Source: Prunus persica
Lineage: Eukaryota; Streptophyta; Magnoliopsida; Rosales; Rosaceae
Direction of reading: 5' to 3'
Length of the DNA stretch: 64,000 nt
Assembly (NCBI RefSeq): GCF_000346465.2
Contig: NC_034016.1
Location: forward strand, 19,455,548 to 19,519,547
Made by a program: the position numbers and the translations under genes. The notes under the pieces were generated by a model that did not search any database, was not told where the DNA came from, and saw only the letters and a list, made by a program, of their open reading frames with translations. Shown piece after piece: positions 12,352 to 26,438 of this stretch; position 1 is the stretch's first letter; every line of letters starts with the position of its first letter.

Positions 12352-13842
12352 GAGCTCCAGTTGTGACTTGGGAGAGCTTTTTAGGTCGGTAGCACAATGA
12401 GAAAAGGCAAAAGTTGAAGAGAAAACAAGTCAAATCATATGATAAATATGAAAGAGATCGATCGAGCTTTGAGCTGCATTATGCATGAAATCATGAAAAT
12501 AAAAACAGAAAATTGTGTTCTTTTGTGAGGGGAAAAGCAGTAATTAACATGAATTTTAAAGCAAAATAAGGTATAATTAGAGGCTGAGAAAGGTGGGAAT
12601 AAGTCGTTTTCATTAATTTTAATATGACAACGTAATTGTCACACTTGTTCTTTTGTTGGTTTGCAATTGTAGATCACTCACTTAGCTTAGACTGCTAGCT
12701 AGCCACCCAGCTTGGTCAATAATTAATTAAATATCCATGCAGCTGGGCGCCATGTGAAAAACATAAATGGGCTGGCTTGGAGTAGCTGAAATCTGTCCAT
12801 CTCTCTCTCTCTCTCTCCCTCCCTCCCTGTGCAGAGAGTTGGGGAGCTAGGGTTCTGTTTATTTGCAAGAACAAGTCAATAAAGCAAGCAATATATATCT
12901 ATGGAGTCAAAGCACTCCAACTGCATTTCAACGTACACATATGATGAAACATTCTATACTAATTTTTCGTTAATTCATCAGTGATTGTCAGATAATCATT
13001 AATTAATGTGAAGTACGTTTATAATAACAGCGTGATTGCGGATTCACATTTCGCCATAATATCGTAGTTATCTAGTAATTGATGTTATTAATGCAAAGGT
13101 ATACAACATTATGTGTATATATTAACATGGAGTGATGAGTTATTGGAGAACCAAACAAACCGGCTATTAATAACATAAAACCATGTTTTCTTTTCTTATC
13201 GACTGTCAAAAGGTACACTGAAACAAACTATTACAAGAACATTCATGCTCAGCCTCATATTATAAGTACCTTTATTCATATTTATGTTGTTCTTGTTTTT
13301 TTTTTTTTTTTGGGTCACTTCAAAAAAAAACATTTCTTGATTTTTTATAGTCAAAGAAGGCCACTGGTTAAGTGTTCGGCCACATTAATCCCAACTTATT
13401 TTCAGGCCATTAAATTCCTCCGTCGACATATTCTTCATTGCCACCGGAAAGAAGATCTGATTAAACCAAATCTGATCCAAAGTGATTTGACAAGATGTTT
13501 TTCAATTGAGGAAAATTTATTTTGAAAAAAAGCCACCCCCAACAAAGTTTAATGGGCCCAATTCTAAAGAAACCAAACCAATGACTTCTATTATTTCTTG
13601 TTCACACTTGTCTAATTTAATATTTTCTCGCATGATGTTTATACTAATTCGCTCTGATAACATGAATAAAGTTGAGGTTCCACTTTAAAATTAATTGGCA
13701 ATGGGAGGAGTAGTTCAACTCCTTATCAGTTCTTGCTAGGTTTCTCAACTTTCCAATGTGAAACTTTTTACCTTTACATTCTCATAGTTTATTGTACAAA
13801 AAGTTGCTTTTGATGTATGAAATGTATTTATAAGGTTAGGTG
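12352..13842. other. Divergent spacer between GDSL lipase and tetraspanin
   Basis: Contains a CT microsatellite near 12799-12816, a poly-T run at about 13296-13310 and general AT-rich sequence. Open frames at 13310-13688 have no recognisable product. Promoters of both flanking head-to-head genes must lie in this interval, but no motif beyond the GDSL TATA box is convincing. Confidence 0.4.
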
Positions 13843-14357
13843 TAGGGGTGGGCGCGGTCCGGTTCGGTCCGGTTCTCACCTCAAACCGGAACCGAAACCA
13901 GTATTATTTAACCGGTCCGGTTTAGGCAAAAAAAATTTTGAAAACCGGCCGGTTCGGTTCTAACCGGTTCCGGTTTTGAACCGGATTATTAATTTATTAT
14001 TTTTTTAAATTTTTTTAATAAAAAAATTATAATAAATAACTTATTTTTTTAGCTTAAAAATGAACAAATAATCCAATTCATACATTTAGAAATTTTTTGA
14101 AGTTGAACTTGGAAAATTAGTGATTATAAAAGTTAAAAAATGGCATTAGATTTTAAAATTTTGTAAAAATATAAATATAAAATATATGACCGGTCCGGTG
14201 CAGAGAGATGTAAAACCAGAACCGGAACCGGTTGGAACCGGTTTGGTCCGGTTCCGGTCCGGTTTGTTGACTTTTTTGGTCAACCGGTTTTTTTTCCGGT
14301 TTTTTTTCACCGGTTCGGTTCGGTGTTCCGGTTTTCCGGTCCCGATGCCCACCCCTA
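13843..14357. mobile_element. hAT-type MITE rich in CCGGTT repeats
   Basis: Terminal inverted repeats TAGGGGTGGGC and GCCCACCCCTA are bounded by a perfect 8-bp duplication GTTAGGTG (13835-13842 and 14358-14365), the hAT signature. Both subterminal regions are packed with CCGGTT and GGTTCGG words that can fold on each other around an AT-rich centre. The minus-strand open frames inside are by-products of this repeat. Confidence 0.88.
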
Positions 14358-14895
14358 GTTAGGTGGATGTTACTTCCCATGTTCAAAAATTAAATTCAAA
14401 TTCGTACTCAAACTCCATTTAAATTTTTACTCGAAGAAGATTCGTATTTGTAATATTAACCTCTCTTTTTTAATTAAAAAATGGTCAAGTTTTATTTATT
14501 TTTACTAAATATATCTTGTAAAATAAGTAATATACATGAATGATTGTCAACCGTGATTGTTCCGGGAAGCGAAGACACAAACACATTCTGGCGGCTGGTG
14601 AATTTCAGAAGCACATTACGGTTGGTACATTTCTACAACACATTTTGAAAGTCGGTGACTTTTTTTAGGTTTAGGGCCTTTTTGAAGGCCCTGAACTCAA
14701 AATCCCTTGTCAAAAATCAGTTACTGCACGGGAAAGAAAAAACAGAAAACAGAGACAAAAAATCAAAACCACAAAGCAAATACGCGAAGGAAAGCACCCA
14801 ATTTGCCACAATCTCCACCTCCCACTGAGCGCGCCCCATAGCTGATTAGGGTTAGGGTTTTCAGCTCTAAATTCATCTCCTCCAGAGAACCAAGA

Positions 14896-17308
14896 ATGCG
14901 TCGTCCCACGTGTTGCCACATATCCCTAGCTTTCGTGCTCAAATTCCTCAACTTTCTTCAAGCTTTCATCGGAGTTTCAATCTTAGTCTACTCGGCATGG
15001 ATGCTCAACCAGTGGAACAATCACATTCCTATAGTCCCACAACCTTCAGCTCCTTCGCCAGACTCTTCGTCTTTCTCCTCCCTCTTGTTGAGCTCCGAAA
15101 CGGCCAAGACTTCTGATCAGATCACCCCTTTGAATTTTGCTGTCCATTTGGTCTCTGGGTTCGATGAGGGATTGGGATTGAATTCATTTAAGCTTCCCGC
15201 GCCTTGGTAATTTCAAATTTCCTAATTTTATTTATATACATACAACTCTGTGTCATGTTTGATTTTGGATCAAGTTTGGTTTTTTTTATTTTTTATTCTT
15301 TGAGCTGGGTACCTTAAGGAAGTTGCTTTCAGGGTTTTGATTTTGATTCAGTAATTATGAATTTGGGGATTCTTTTGGGCTGTGGGCAATTGGGGTCTTG
15401 AATTTTCGTTGATTAGATAACATTAAATGCTCATGTATCACGTTTGGTTGAAGACAAGTTTCTAGAGGGACTCCTCAGATTGTTATTCATTTGATGCTTT
15501 TCTTGATGGCAGGTTTATCTACTCTTTTATGGGATTGGGCGTTTTGATCTGTTGCATTACTTTCATAGGTTGTATTGCAGCGGAATCAATTAATGGCTGC
15601 TGCCTGTGTTTTGTATCCTTAGCCTATACATTTTGCACTATTTTTTAGCCGAGAAACTATTCTGCTTTCTTTGCTATAACTTTTAAAGTCTTTAATTAAT
15701 CTTTCTAGACCCTTGAAATGACAAGTTCATAATTTGTGAATGCTCAGTTTGGTTGCTTATTAGAAGTATTAAGCTAACAAAAGTAAGAAACTAGAGTAAT
15801 AGTGTTCATTTTACAAGTCCCCTGAAAACAAAAGGCTTCAGCTTAACTTTGTCATTCCCCCCATTTTCTTTGGTTGGAAAATTTTGTATCTTAGAAACTA
15901 GATGACTAGTTTCCACTGCGTATACTGGGGTCCAGACAAAGTAGTGGGGGATTTGAATATACTTCATAATAAGAAGCTTTACCACAAGCACTAAACTAAA
16001 TGGTTTTGAGGCATTGAACTTGATGTAAAGTTTCACAACAATTTTTTATATGCTGTGCAAGTTGAGTTTAATGAACGTGATTTTCAATCCACAGTTTCTG
16101 CATTACATTCTGTGCCCTATCTTTTTCTTAACTGTTCAAACATTTCAGTACACAATACTTATAACAGTACTCGCTCTACTAGAAGCAGCTTTGGTGGCAT
16201 TCATTGCAATTGATCATCGTTGGGAAAAGGTGCTTTTCTATAAAAAAAAATAAACTCAGTTATATGTGTGCGTGGGATTTCATCCTTCGGTTTAGCCAAT
16301 CAAAGTAATATGTTTCTTCATACCTCTACAGGATCTTCCATTTGACCCAACTGGTGAACTTGACAGTCTTCGATCTTTCGTCCAAGATAATATTGACATC
16401 TGTAAGTGGGCTGGGCTCGCTGTCATCGTATTACAGGTATCCTGTAGCCCATTATAGTGATAACGTTTATTGTTCTCTTTATAATTGCATAGGATTAAGA
16501 TCAATTTCCCTCTTCCATTTACATAATATCTTCAAAATTTGGACCTTTAGATGAAAGCACATTGAATGGCCTAAGACTGATTACCTTCGGTGACAGCTTT
16601 TCAACAGTTTCTCAAAAATATTCTCCCATATGTCATATGTCATAGCTTACAAATTGTGTCTAATTGACTTGAACCAATTACATAACTCCTAATTGTATGT
16701 GATTTAGAGATGCTTTAGAGTTATGTTTCATCAGTGAAGATGACTATTGCGAATAACTTTTTCCGGTGCAGATGTCCAATTTTTGCTTTCCAGGATCTGT
16801 TTAATTTTGTTTTTTGTTCGAAAAGGACGGACTGCATTTAGCATTTCTATTGATGTTTATGGAATCTGGTGATTGTGTTCTTATACTCATCTTTCTTGAA
16901 ACATCAGGCTTTATCTCTACTACTAGCACTGGTTCTGCGAGGCATGGTTTCTACTCACAAAGCTGACTATGACGTTGAAGATGATTATGATTTTAGGGGT
17001 AGAACTAGGGAGCCATTGTTAAATAACCAGTTAAGCCAAGCGTCTGGATCAACCAAGGGTGATGGGAGAGGGACTCATTCTGACATTTGGAGCTCACGGA
17101 TAAGAGATAAGGTATTTTGTTTGAAGATTGCCATAATCTACAAAGTTTATACTTTGATACCAATTTGTCAGTATTCAATCTTGATTTTCATATCTTGTCA
17201 ATATGAATATCGTTTTCTTCCCTAATCACAGCGTTCTTGTACTTTGTGCAGTATGGGTTGAACGCTGTGAATCAGAACGCATCAGCAAGTACGAAATCCA
17301 AGCAGTGA
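14896..17308 (+). CDS. Tetraspanin (TET18/TET20-like, At4g28770 position)
   Basis: Six exons (14896-15206, 15513-15612, 16149-16229, 16332-16436, 16908-17111, 17252-17308) join in phase into 285 residues. The N-terminus ([20 protein letters not shown]) leads into the first membrane helix. A serine/proline-rich loop, a helix with [20 protein letters not shown], the GCC motif after ESING, a helix in [20 protein letters not shown] and a last helix in [20 protein letters not shown] follow. The acidic, charged tail is cytosolic. This is the atypical plant tetraspanin subgroup with a short second loop, related to TOM2A-type proteins. It organises membrane microdomains; partners cannot be inferred. 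Its position between GDSL lipase and TRM matches Arabidopsis chromosome 4. Confidence 0.9.
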
Positions 17309-19168
17309 AGTTAGTTGAAGGTTTTCCATCTCACAGATCAGGAAAATCGATTGGCAACTGCCTCTAATTTCCATTGATACTAAAATGTATATCAATTTTC
17401 CTTTGCTTCAATCCTTTTCTCTTCTCTTTTCTAAATGTTGTGTTGGAGACAAAGTTGGGGTGTATGTATGTATATAACTCTTCAAAAGTGTGGTTGCTTG
17501 TTGCCAGCTTTTGCCTTGTATCAACTGAGCATGTTTCTGGTAAGATGCTAATGTTATTAATTGTAAAAGTAAAAAGCTTGTGATTCATATACATCGTGAG
17601 TACTAAGATAAAACAAAACAAGAAAAACATGACATTCATACTATCCATGCTATTGTAGGTGATAGATTCTCTTTGTCGTCCCTTTCATTTTCATTTTTTC
17701 CCGTGAGCCTGTGGATTCGTTCACCTGTCAAGAAGTGCATGCCGATAAGATTTAGTCTTATTATTTGATTCACGAGATATCTTTTGCCTGTCCTCACTAT
17801 AACTAGTACTATTACTACTACTTGTCCAGTACCAGTACCACGTGGTCACCATTCTTCTTATTTTTCTTTCCTCATTAAGAAATGCCACCAAGTTCTTTGA
17901 TTCTTTGATTCTTTTTTCTTTTTTTTTTCATTATATGATTGGTTGGAATTTGAAAAGGTAACAGAGAAAAAAATCGACTTCAATGATCATGTGATTATGT
18001 GGAGGATGATTTGGTTCTTAGTTTCAAAAGAACCTGCAATTCTCTCTCTTTTCCTCTCTCATGCCAAAATCTTTGCCCCTTTCATCATGCCCTTTAGTAG
18101 GAGAAGAGCTTACATGTAACACGGAGCACTAACTCTGTGGACTGCTGCGGTTGGCCTTAGCAAACTTATTATTGCACTTTGATTTCTGACTTGTGAGGAA
18201 TTTACATCATTTGTCTGCCAGCTAGAGATGTTCCTTTCTAATTTACCTATCTGATACATGACATGTTCTGTTGGTAATCATTTGTCTGGTCACAATCTGA
18301 AATGTGTATATAGAAATTTAACTATTTTCCCTTAAAGGCTCAGTTGAAATATTTTCTATGTTTAACCACCACAACATTAAATTAAACCCACAGAGAAGAA
18401 AATTTGGTTGGTCTTGAAACAAGTTCCAACCACACTAAGACAAATTTGATCACATATTATTATTTCATTATTTCATTATTTAATTTAGGAGGTTGCCAAT
18501 GCTTTATTTTGAAGCATACAGAATTGCACCGACCGACAATGGGGTCAAATAAGTGGTGTATTTTACCCTTTTACCCTCATGCACGTTAACTATAAATTAT
18601 AGAACCGAAAGGAGAATCTTGCCATAAAATATATAAACCATATAATATGACAACAAAATCATAGCCTTATCACCTGTTAGTCAATAGGGTGTAATTTAAT
18701 AGAAAAGGGTATTGACTTGTTAATTAGAGGTCTCAAGTTTGAATCTCTAATTATCATAATTGTGTGCGTAAAAAATCTCATTTCCTTATAGTTTAGATTA
18801 TCGCTTGTACTAAAAAAAAAATAATCTTACCACCTCTACACCAAAAGCTGTACGTAATTTTGAAACAACAAATTAACACAGAAGTCCTGCAATTCTTCTC
18901 AATTTGTATTTAAGTACACACTTACAAACAACGAGAGAGATTTGAACGTGCGACAAAAGTCAGCTGCCAAATAATATTGTACACTTGTATATAAACAGAG
19001 TGGTCACAAATTATGAAATAATGATTAACTGAAACATCTGTGGCATTAAACAATTAAAGGTGGGTTAGGGCCACCACCATTGTTGAAAATCAAATACACA
19101 AAATAATAGAGAGAGAGCGAGAGAGAGTTACAGTAAAATTTAAAATGGAAAATGAATCAAAAGTTCGG
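17309..19168. other. Tail-to-tail spacer between tetraspanin and TRM genes
   Basis: Holds the 3' untranslated regions of both convergent genes. The rest is AT-rich sequence without supported genes. A possible SINE lies at about 18675-18815. Confidence 0.4.
18675..18815 (+). mobile_element. Possible tRNA-derived SINE remnant
   Basis: AGGTCTCAAGTTTGAATCTC resembles a pol III B box, followed by GTGTGCG, a T-rich stretch and an A-rich tail, the order seen in plant tRNA-derived SINEs. The flanks CCTTATCACCTGT and TCTTACCACCTCT could be a decayed target duplication. The A box is poor, so this is tentative. Confidence 0.35.
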
Positions 19169-22100
19169 TCATGTCCTCACTGTCAAATCAACCACAGCCT
19201 CCTCCACGAGCTCTTCCAGCAATTTCCCTTCTATTTCCTTCCCTAAATTATCAATTTCCAATCTCATATGTTCAGACCACCCTTTCCCCACAACCTCCTT
19301 CCTCACCACCCTCTCCACCACCAGGCTGTTGCTGTCCCCCGCCTCCCCTGAAGCACACCTCACCTCACTGGCAAACCATTCCCTCACTTGGCCCCACACA
19401 CGGTCTGCCAATAGGGAAGAATCACCCTCTGAAAACCTGTCGCGGGCCCCACTACATGACATGGTTCTTGTGCCGCTGTCTGACCCATAACCAGTGATGT
19501 CCACCAAGGCTGCATTAACACAATCGAATACAAGCTTCCGGCTTGATCGCCATTGCCTTCTCTTAGCCTCATGCAGAGGCTCTTTGTCATTTAGGTTGGC
19601 ATACTTGTCTCTGAGAGATGGGTCCAAAGGACTTTCGAGTGAATGCCATCTAGTGAAAAACGAGTCACACTGCACCTCACCATTTAGGCCAGCTGCTGAT
19701 AAAAGAGTCTGGACAATGGCATGCCAGTCTTGTTCTTCTTCCTCAGCGGAAACTGAAGGGGATTTTAATAGATATGGTGTCGCAGTCTCTGCACAAGAAT
19801 CATCCCATGAGAGTGTCCGGGCAATTGATCCTATAGGTGGTGATTTGTCAATCAAGTTAGACTTGAGATGTCTTCCTGTTATTAACACACAAAAATCGTA
19901 AAATAAGACAATGATTAAGGGAATTAAAAAAAGCCATAGAAAAATACAGAGAGAGAGGGGGGAGAGATACCTAGGTGGTCTGGCTTCAAATACAAAGAGG
20001 ACTCCTGAATTATATTGTCATCCTCTTCGAATGGTGGTTCTAGAACTGATATTGGACTTGGCTGATCAGGATTCTCGACAACATTTCCAGGTACCACAGG
20101 CCTAGTCACACACAACCCTGCCTGCAAAATTTGGAGAAAGAGAAAACAAATCAAATAAACCATTCATTAATGATAACTTAAATCCATGCAGTTGACAGCG
20201 TTCATGACAACAAGACACTGAATAGCTCAGGTTTTAAGAACAATGATTATTTACAATGCATGCATTTTGCTCCATATAGCAAGAACAATCGTTTTATGGT
20301 TTTTCCATATCACTCATTCCATTGTGCCAAGTATAACACATTGTTTGTTACCAAAATCACAAATATAGACATCTACATTCCAAAATTTATTGCTTAAAGG
20401 TTGCGGAAGATACAGGTCAAACAAAATACATCCTACGAAACTAAGTTTCTCTTCTGATTTTTTTTTTTTTTGTTTTTTTGTTTTTTAGGGCAAGTTAGAA
20501 CTAATAAAGAGAGCAAGCATTAAAATATCAGACAAAGTAGAAAACTGAACTACCTCCGGTGGAACTGTGCCTTGTCTTTGTCCCATATTTGTTACATCTG
20601 GAGATTCTTTTCCCGAATATCCAAATAAAGCAGGAGACAAACACCCTTCAAGGCCACCATCATTAGCACACTGAGATGCATCATCACTAATTATACCAGG
20701 AGGAACCAGAGAATTTGGCGGTTCAGCAAGGGCAGATTCATTTTCATTGTTACATCGAGATATATCAGATTTCCCTTTATTTGATTTCTTATTTCTGGAG
20801 AAAAATAAACTTGAGACTTTCCCTTTAAACGATGACTTCATGCTCTTTGCCTTAGTTAGCTCTTTAGGAACATCTGTCTTGCCATCCTCGGGATCTGAAA
20901 CTTGAACATTGACCCTGGCACCATATACTGTAGAAGATACAGGGACAGATTTTGACCTCAAAAGATTTCTGGGGGAATCATCCACACCTTCTTCTTTACT
21001 AGTACCATTTAAGCATGAAACTGATTCCCTTGGTTCTTGTTCCTTCTGACTGCTCTCATCCTCACATCTTGCTGGCTTCTTTATCTCTGAAAGAGCAAGC
21101 ATCTCACCCAATGTACTAGAGCTCCTCCGGGCATGTCTTTGTTCCTGAGGATTCCCATTTAATGCCATCATAGCCCATCTTTCAGAAAGTCGCTTCTTCG
21201 CCTCTCTACAAACAGATGACTCTGGAGAACATGACACACGGCTGAAGGAGGATGAAGAAAAAGGGCTGCCAAACCTGTTAATGTAATCCCATGAATGCCT
21301 AGAAGATGGTGACATAACTTCCGAATCACTGAGATTTTCATTTGCATATTCATTTTCTGATTTGTTAAATGAACTCTCATCACCGGTATAACCATTGGAA
21401 AAGACGGAGGAAATCAAAGTTTCATCCCTCCGATGACCCATCAAATTATCACGCATCTTCTGTGTGATCTCCTTTGCAACTTCTCTTGATTCTCGCTCCT
21501 CATCATCTTCATGTTCCTCATAGAAGTTTTCACTGTGTAATATTGTTGGTGATGAGATAGGTGAAGAAACCACAGCCTTAACATCAGGAGTCTTCCCAGG
21601 GCTAGGCCTCAATACCACTATCCGAGTTGGTTGAACAGGATAGTCATCAACTTTCTGATCAGAAATAGGAGAGTATCCATGGTGGCTTTTGTCCCATGCA
21701 GCTGCTTGACTGACCTGAGCTGATTTCTTTGTGGGTTCATTGCTCTTGTCCCCTGATCCTGATAATTTGTCATTAGAAACCATCTTTGAAGGTCTGAGAA
21801 CAGTGATCCGCTTTGTCTCGGTAGGTTGAGGAGGAATAGATTGTAATTCATTTAGATGCTGAGAAAACAAGGAATTAGGTTCTTGCAGAAACTTGAGGAA
21901 CAAATCTCTATTGGAACTTAATACTTCAAGGGCATCTTGGAATTCCTTGGATTGGCGAAGCCTCTCATCCGTGGCCAAGCGTTTTGCTTCCATGAACTTC
22001 TGACGAACAAGAGCCATCTTCTTCTCGTTAACTTTTTCATTACACCTTCCCTTCTGCGGTGATTTATTTCTTCCATAATTTGCCTTCTGCGGTTGCTGCC

Positions 22101-23158
22101 AGACTTCATAAACATCTTTGTAATCATTCTGCTTTGAACACTGATGAAATTCACGCAGCATTCCCTTGTCCAAAAACCCATCTTGCTGCCAACATCCCAA
22201 TGGCGTGCTGGAATGATTAGTACATTGTGAACAACATCTTTGTGAAGCTGAATCAGGCTGCTCTCGTGGGAGAGAATCAAGCCCCATCAACTTTGCAACC
22301 ACATTGGGTGGATTCTTCTTAGACTCCACTTCTTTTGACATTTCTTGGTCTAAAAGCATCTTTATGGGTGTTCCACAAACTTTATTGTTTGATGAACTTC
22401 TTCTCAACTCAGGCACAATCTAAATACCACATACAAATGTAAACACAAATCAGGAAACTGCAGTAGACTATGATCCAATAAGAAACAAAGGACAACTTTG
22501 CATTGAAATTGTTTCTCCAGTGGGCACAAATTACATTAGTCCGAGCAAAATCCTGCAAAACTCACCAGTTTATCATCTATGTGATCTCCAAATGGAGGAG
22601 GACCCAACATTGTTGCCACATCTGATTGACTCCTTGAGAGTGAAGAGCCTACCAAAACTGATGGATCAGTACTATATTTGACACGCATGACTACCAATTG
22701 CATAAGAGAAGCAAGTTACAAAAAGATGACTAAAATTACAAAGAAATTTGAGAACAGGAATTTGACAATTGAAATTTGAAAACCTCAATCAAGCAAGCAA
22801 TGCTAATTTTTTTCAAACTGTTGTCTGATGGGACATGAGAGTAACTTATTATAGTATTTCAAAATCTACTCACATAGGGCAATAGGGGGAAGAGAAGTAG
22901 TTGCAAGAATACAGTCAACATCAAGTGAAGGATTACCTTAATTTTTGAACTTGATCCACAAAGAATTAGAATATGCCACCGATTACCAATAAATAAAAGA
23001 TTATATCAAAGGAAATTACCATCATGGTGGGGTTTTTCGGTGAGCAGCTTGTTTCCAGAAACCCCAGTACTTAAATCAAAGAGGTTCACCATTCTTCCCA
23101 AGCATCCTGGGAAAGGCTTGTCTGTGTTGTGAGCTTTACTGATCTGCATCCCGTTCAT
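19169..23158 (-). CDS. TRM/LONGIFOLIA-related protein with DUF3741 and DUF4378 (At4g28760-like)
   Basis: Five coding exons (23158-23020, 22648-22566, 22419-20554, 20121-19971, 19875-19169) give 981 residues. The start MNGMQISKAHNTDKPFPGCLGRM follows a splice acceptor just upstream, so at least one 5' leader exon exists. The conserved VVAKLMGLDSLP (DUF3741) is near residue 112. A long, low-complexity Ser-rich, charged middle follows, with basic patches such as KGKVSSLFFSRNKKSNKGK. The C-terminal DUF4378 domain starts around residue 790 (EEQDWHAIVQTLL) and runs to DRVWGQVREWFASE and the acidic LLEELVEEAVVDL end. TRM proteins recruit TON1 and organise cortical microtubules; assignment to this family rests on the two domains, and the precise function is inferred. 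It sits between tetraspanin and PsaE as in Arabidopsis, apart from one extra gene. Confidence 0.9.
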
Positions 23159-23516
23159 TTGAACCCCTGCGTGATCACATACTTCAGTAGATTAATCCCA
23201 ATATGCAATCACTTTTTGTTTCATTTGTTGAAGGACTAAAGTCAAAGAATTCCAAGAAAATAAACAAAAGCGTTGAACAGGACAACTTCCAACAAAACTA
23301 AGAAAGGGGCAAAAAAACTAATTTCAAGCACAAAATTCAACATGATTAAAAATTACGGATAGAAAATCAATATCTTTCCCTTTCAGTCAAAACCAACACA
23401 AACAAACCTTAATGGGAAAGCTGCCGGCTTGACGCCTAAATCTCAATTGGGAAAGCAAGCCAATTTATCAAAAACAGTTGAAGACCCAGATATTTTTGGG
23501 GAAGAAGCTGCAAGCC

Positions 23517-23556
<40 letters not shown>

Positions 23557-24420
23557 CTGATTTTCCAAAGAGTAAAAGAAGAAGGGCACCGGTATAAGAG
23601 AGAATAGAGACAAATAGAATGTTATGCAAGGTGAAAATTCAGCTCATTCGTCGAAATATCACAATCAATTTATGCGTCGCGTCACTGCAGAACAAACTCC
23701 ACCCAAACACATATTATTCAAAAAACAACACCGATCACATACAAGCTCCCGCACCCCAAAAAAGCAACCCAAAAAAAAAAATTCCAAAAAGTAACGATTT
23801 TTCTAAGATCAAAATATAGCCAAAAGTGAACTAATTAAGACGAAATCATTGAGCTAAATTTAAACAAAAAGCGAGAATATTATTATGTTTGGGAAAGCTG
23901 CTACGTCTACAGCTTTAGCTAAGCAGAAAAGCAAATCCAGCGAGAGAAGGAATTAGATTCGCTTATCAGTAGAGCTTAAGAGCTTCGATAAGTGCGAGAT
24001 CGGAGAAAAAGTGAGAGAGAGAGAGAGACCAAAAAGGCAACCCCGAAACAAAAAGCTACTGTGAAATCAAAAGGACAACTCAGCCACAATCTCTGACACT
24101 GCTCCAAGCAGCATTCAGAGAGACAGAGAGTAAGAGAGAGATTGGGACCTAGTGACCGGCAAGGTGCTCGGAGACTGTCATGCCGGCGATAATGTGGGGG
24201 AAGATTCGACCGGAGAAGCTATCGGCATCAGACGCGGCGACTAGATCGGCGGCTCTGAGTCTGTGTGTGGTTGTGGCGTGGTTTTGGCTTCTCTTTGCTT
24301 CTGCTAAGCTGCTGCTTCTCTCTTCCACCGACTTTCTCTCTGTGTGTGTCTCGGACTTGAAAATGGTTTGTTTAATTACGATTGATTTATGAGGTTCGAT
24401 TACGGAGAGAGAGGGCAACC
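23159..24420 (-). promoter_or_regulatory. 5' leader and promoter region of the TRM gene
   Basis: Upstream of the start exon lie a GA microsatellite (about 23519-23552) and further GA-rich runs near 24008-24030 and 24110-24145, which read as CT-rich on the gene strand, a frequent feature of plant leaders. A 5' untranslated exon ending near 24150 is plausible because the coding exon begins directly after an acceptor (GATCACGCAG). Open frames here on both strands look non-coding. Confidence 0.45.
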
Positions 24421-25059
24421 AGATGATAACGATATAGAGAGAGGAGAGAGAGGGAGCGAAAACGAAAGGAAAGAGAAAGTGGAGGACAATCAGGACAATA
24501 ATAATATTTTTACACGAAGGTATGGGTTTTTATACTTATGCCCTTTTAGTTTGGGATATTTACAGTTGTGGGCTATTCGTTAGGGATTCTGATACGATTG
24601 TGCGCCAAACTTATTGGGTTTGCTATCACCCATACCACGGCCCCTATGTGAAAGTGAAATTGTATCCGATTACCTTATTTCCGTTTTTAATAATTCAATT
24701 TATTCTAATTTTAAATGGAGCTCGAAGATGTTATTTGCAAGCTAAAAATAAATTTACAACTCATACATGAGATAAGATGGATAAATAAATATATAAAATT
24801 GGGAGATATTACGTGCGTTCTAAATTAAATTCACAATTTTATATGAGGTGTATCATGAAAAGCATGAATCTAATACTAATTTTTCTATTTTCATCGTGTA
24901 TTAACAATTTCATCTTCTTTAATAATATTTATAATTTTCGTGTACAAACCTATTTGCACTTTTGAGTACAAATAACATTGTTATCTACCATGTCAGCCAA
25001 AAAAGATAATAGATAGATAAACTACACTTTTTAGTTTAAATCACATTTTTATCATTTAT

Positions 25060-25196
25060 GCAAATGACTCACTTGTGTAGTGGTTTGGAGTAATTGCTCT
25101 CTCAGATAAGATATTGAGTTCGAGTCCTAACATCCGTATTGTATGTGTGAGTTTAGTATATTATTACCCTTCTCAATAAAAAAAAGTTCCTCAAAA
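25060..25196 (+). mobile_element. tRNA-derived SINE, full length
   Basis: A pol III A box (GTAGTGGTTTGGAG) and B box (GAGTTCGAGTCC) precede a T-rich region and an A-rich tail. The copy is bounded by a perfect 17-bp duplication ACATTTTTATCATTTAT (25043-25059 and 25197-25213). The same family occurs, reversed, at 39648-39794. Confidence 0.88.
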
Positions 25197-25478
25197 ACAT
25201 TTTTATCATTTATAAATAAATTAAATACAACTAACGATCATGCCCATGCATGTTTTTTATATATATTTTTTTATCGCATAGTTAGCACAACCCTAATGAC
25301 TAAATGTCCATAGCTACATAATAGATAAATTATATAATAAAAGAAATGGAGTAGACAATTTTCCAATGCATGAAATGCCATGCATTTTTAAGTTGTTTAA
25401 TCATATAAGATAAGAAGATTCTTTATATATTTTGGTTGTCTAATTAGAATGGCTAGGGCAGAAAAGATGCACCCTCTA

Positions 25479-25480
<2 letters not shown>

Positions 25481-25509
<29 letters not shown>

Positions 25510-25510
25510 A
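25481..25510. repeat. (AT)n microsatellite
   Basis: An uninterrupted TA/AT run in the spacer between the TRM gene and the unrecognised gene. Confidence 0.85.
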
Positions 25511-26438
25511 TTAAAAGCAAGTTACCAATAAATAAACGTTTAGGAAGGCGCCCAATTGGTCTAATTAAACAATAAGTACAATTGTCTTGATGCAGTATTA
25601 ACATAATGCACTTTTTATACTAAATAATAAATTGTTGGTTGTTCACATAGCAACTGAGCGATTTACAATAATGAATAGGTTGTTTGTAGCTTTTTCTTAT
25701 AAAAATGTAACATAAATTTTGTTGTATACAACTAAAAGTCCTCTCTTTTATCATTTAGTTCCTCAAGCACCGTGAATTCGAGTTGGATTTAAGCACGATA
25801 CACTTTTCAGTTATTGAGATAACCCAACTACTTTTTATAAGCGATATGTTTTTGTATTTTTATGAGAAACTCTATAACAGACATAATTCTCAGTTAAGTA
25901 GTCCGCACATCACGCGTAACAAATCCTTATTAGGTAATGTTGTGAATGTGAAAGTAAACTACTTTTGTCATATCATCATGTGTGTTAGGTTTCAAATGCA
26001 GGTGAAAAAAGTTAAATTTTTTTTTTGTAGCAAATGGAATAGTATAGGGTAAAATAAATCATGGGGCAATATAGCTTGGTTAGCAACATGAAATCTCAAC
26101 GGTAAAATCATTGACATTGACAATGGAGACAATAATAATATTCAACATGGCTACTACAAAGAAGGACCTACTACCAACCACTACGAACTTACAAGACGAG
26201 ATATTCTTTGCTCATAATTAAAAAGAGTACGACACCATTGGTGTAGGAGCGTTCATTTTTTTTTTTCTCCTAAAAAAAAATAAAAATAAAACTCATTCTT
26301 TCCTAACACAATTAATATGATGCTCATCCAATTTTGGGGTTCAATTGGCTCCACAAAAACAATAATGCAAACCATTAATGGCCTTTTTTATAAAGGAAGA
26401 TTATTAGAGGCTCATAAAAAATCTAATGTACGTTAGTT

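Noticed and set aside
14146..14386. Minus-strand frames with repeated NRT/PVKKNRKK-like residues
   Set aside because: They are translations of the CCGGTT repeats inside the hAT-type MITE.
24149..24420. Open frames on both strands at the TRM gene's upstream end
   Set aside because: They overlap the CT/GA-rich leader, have biased low-complexity composition and no recognisable protein.
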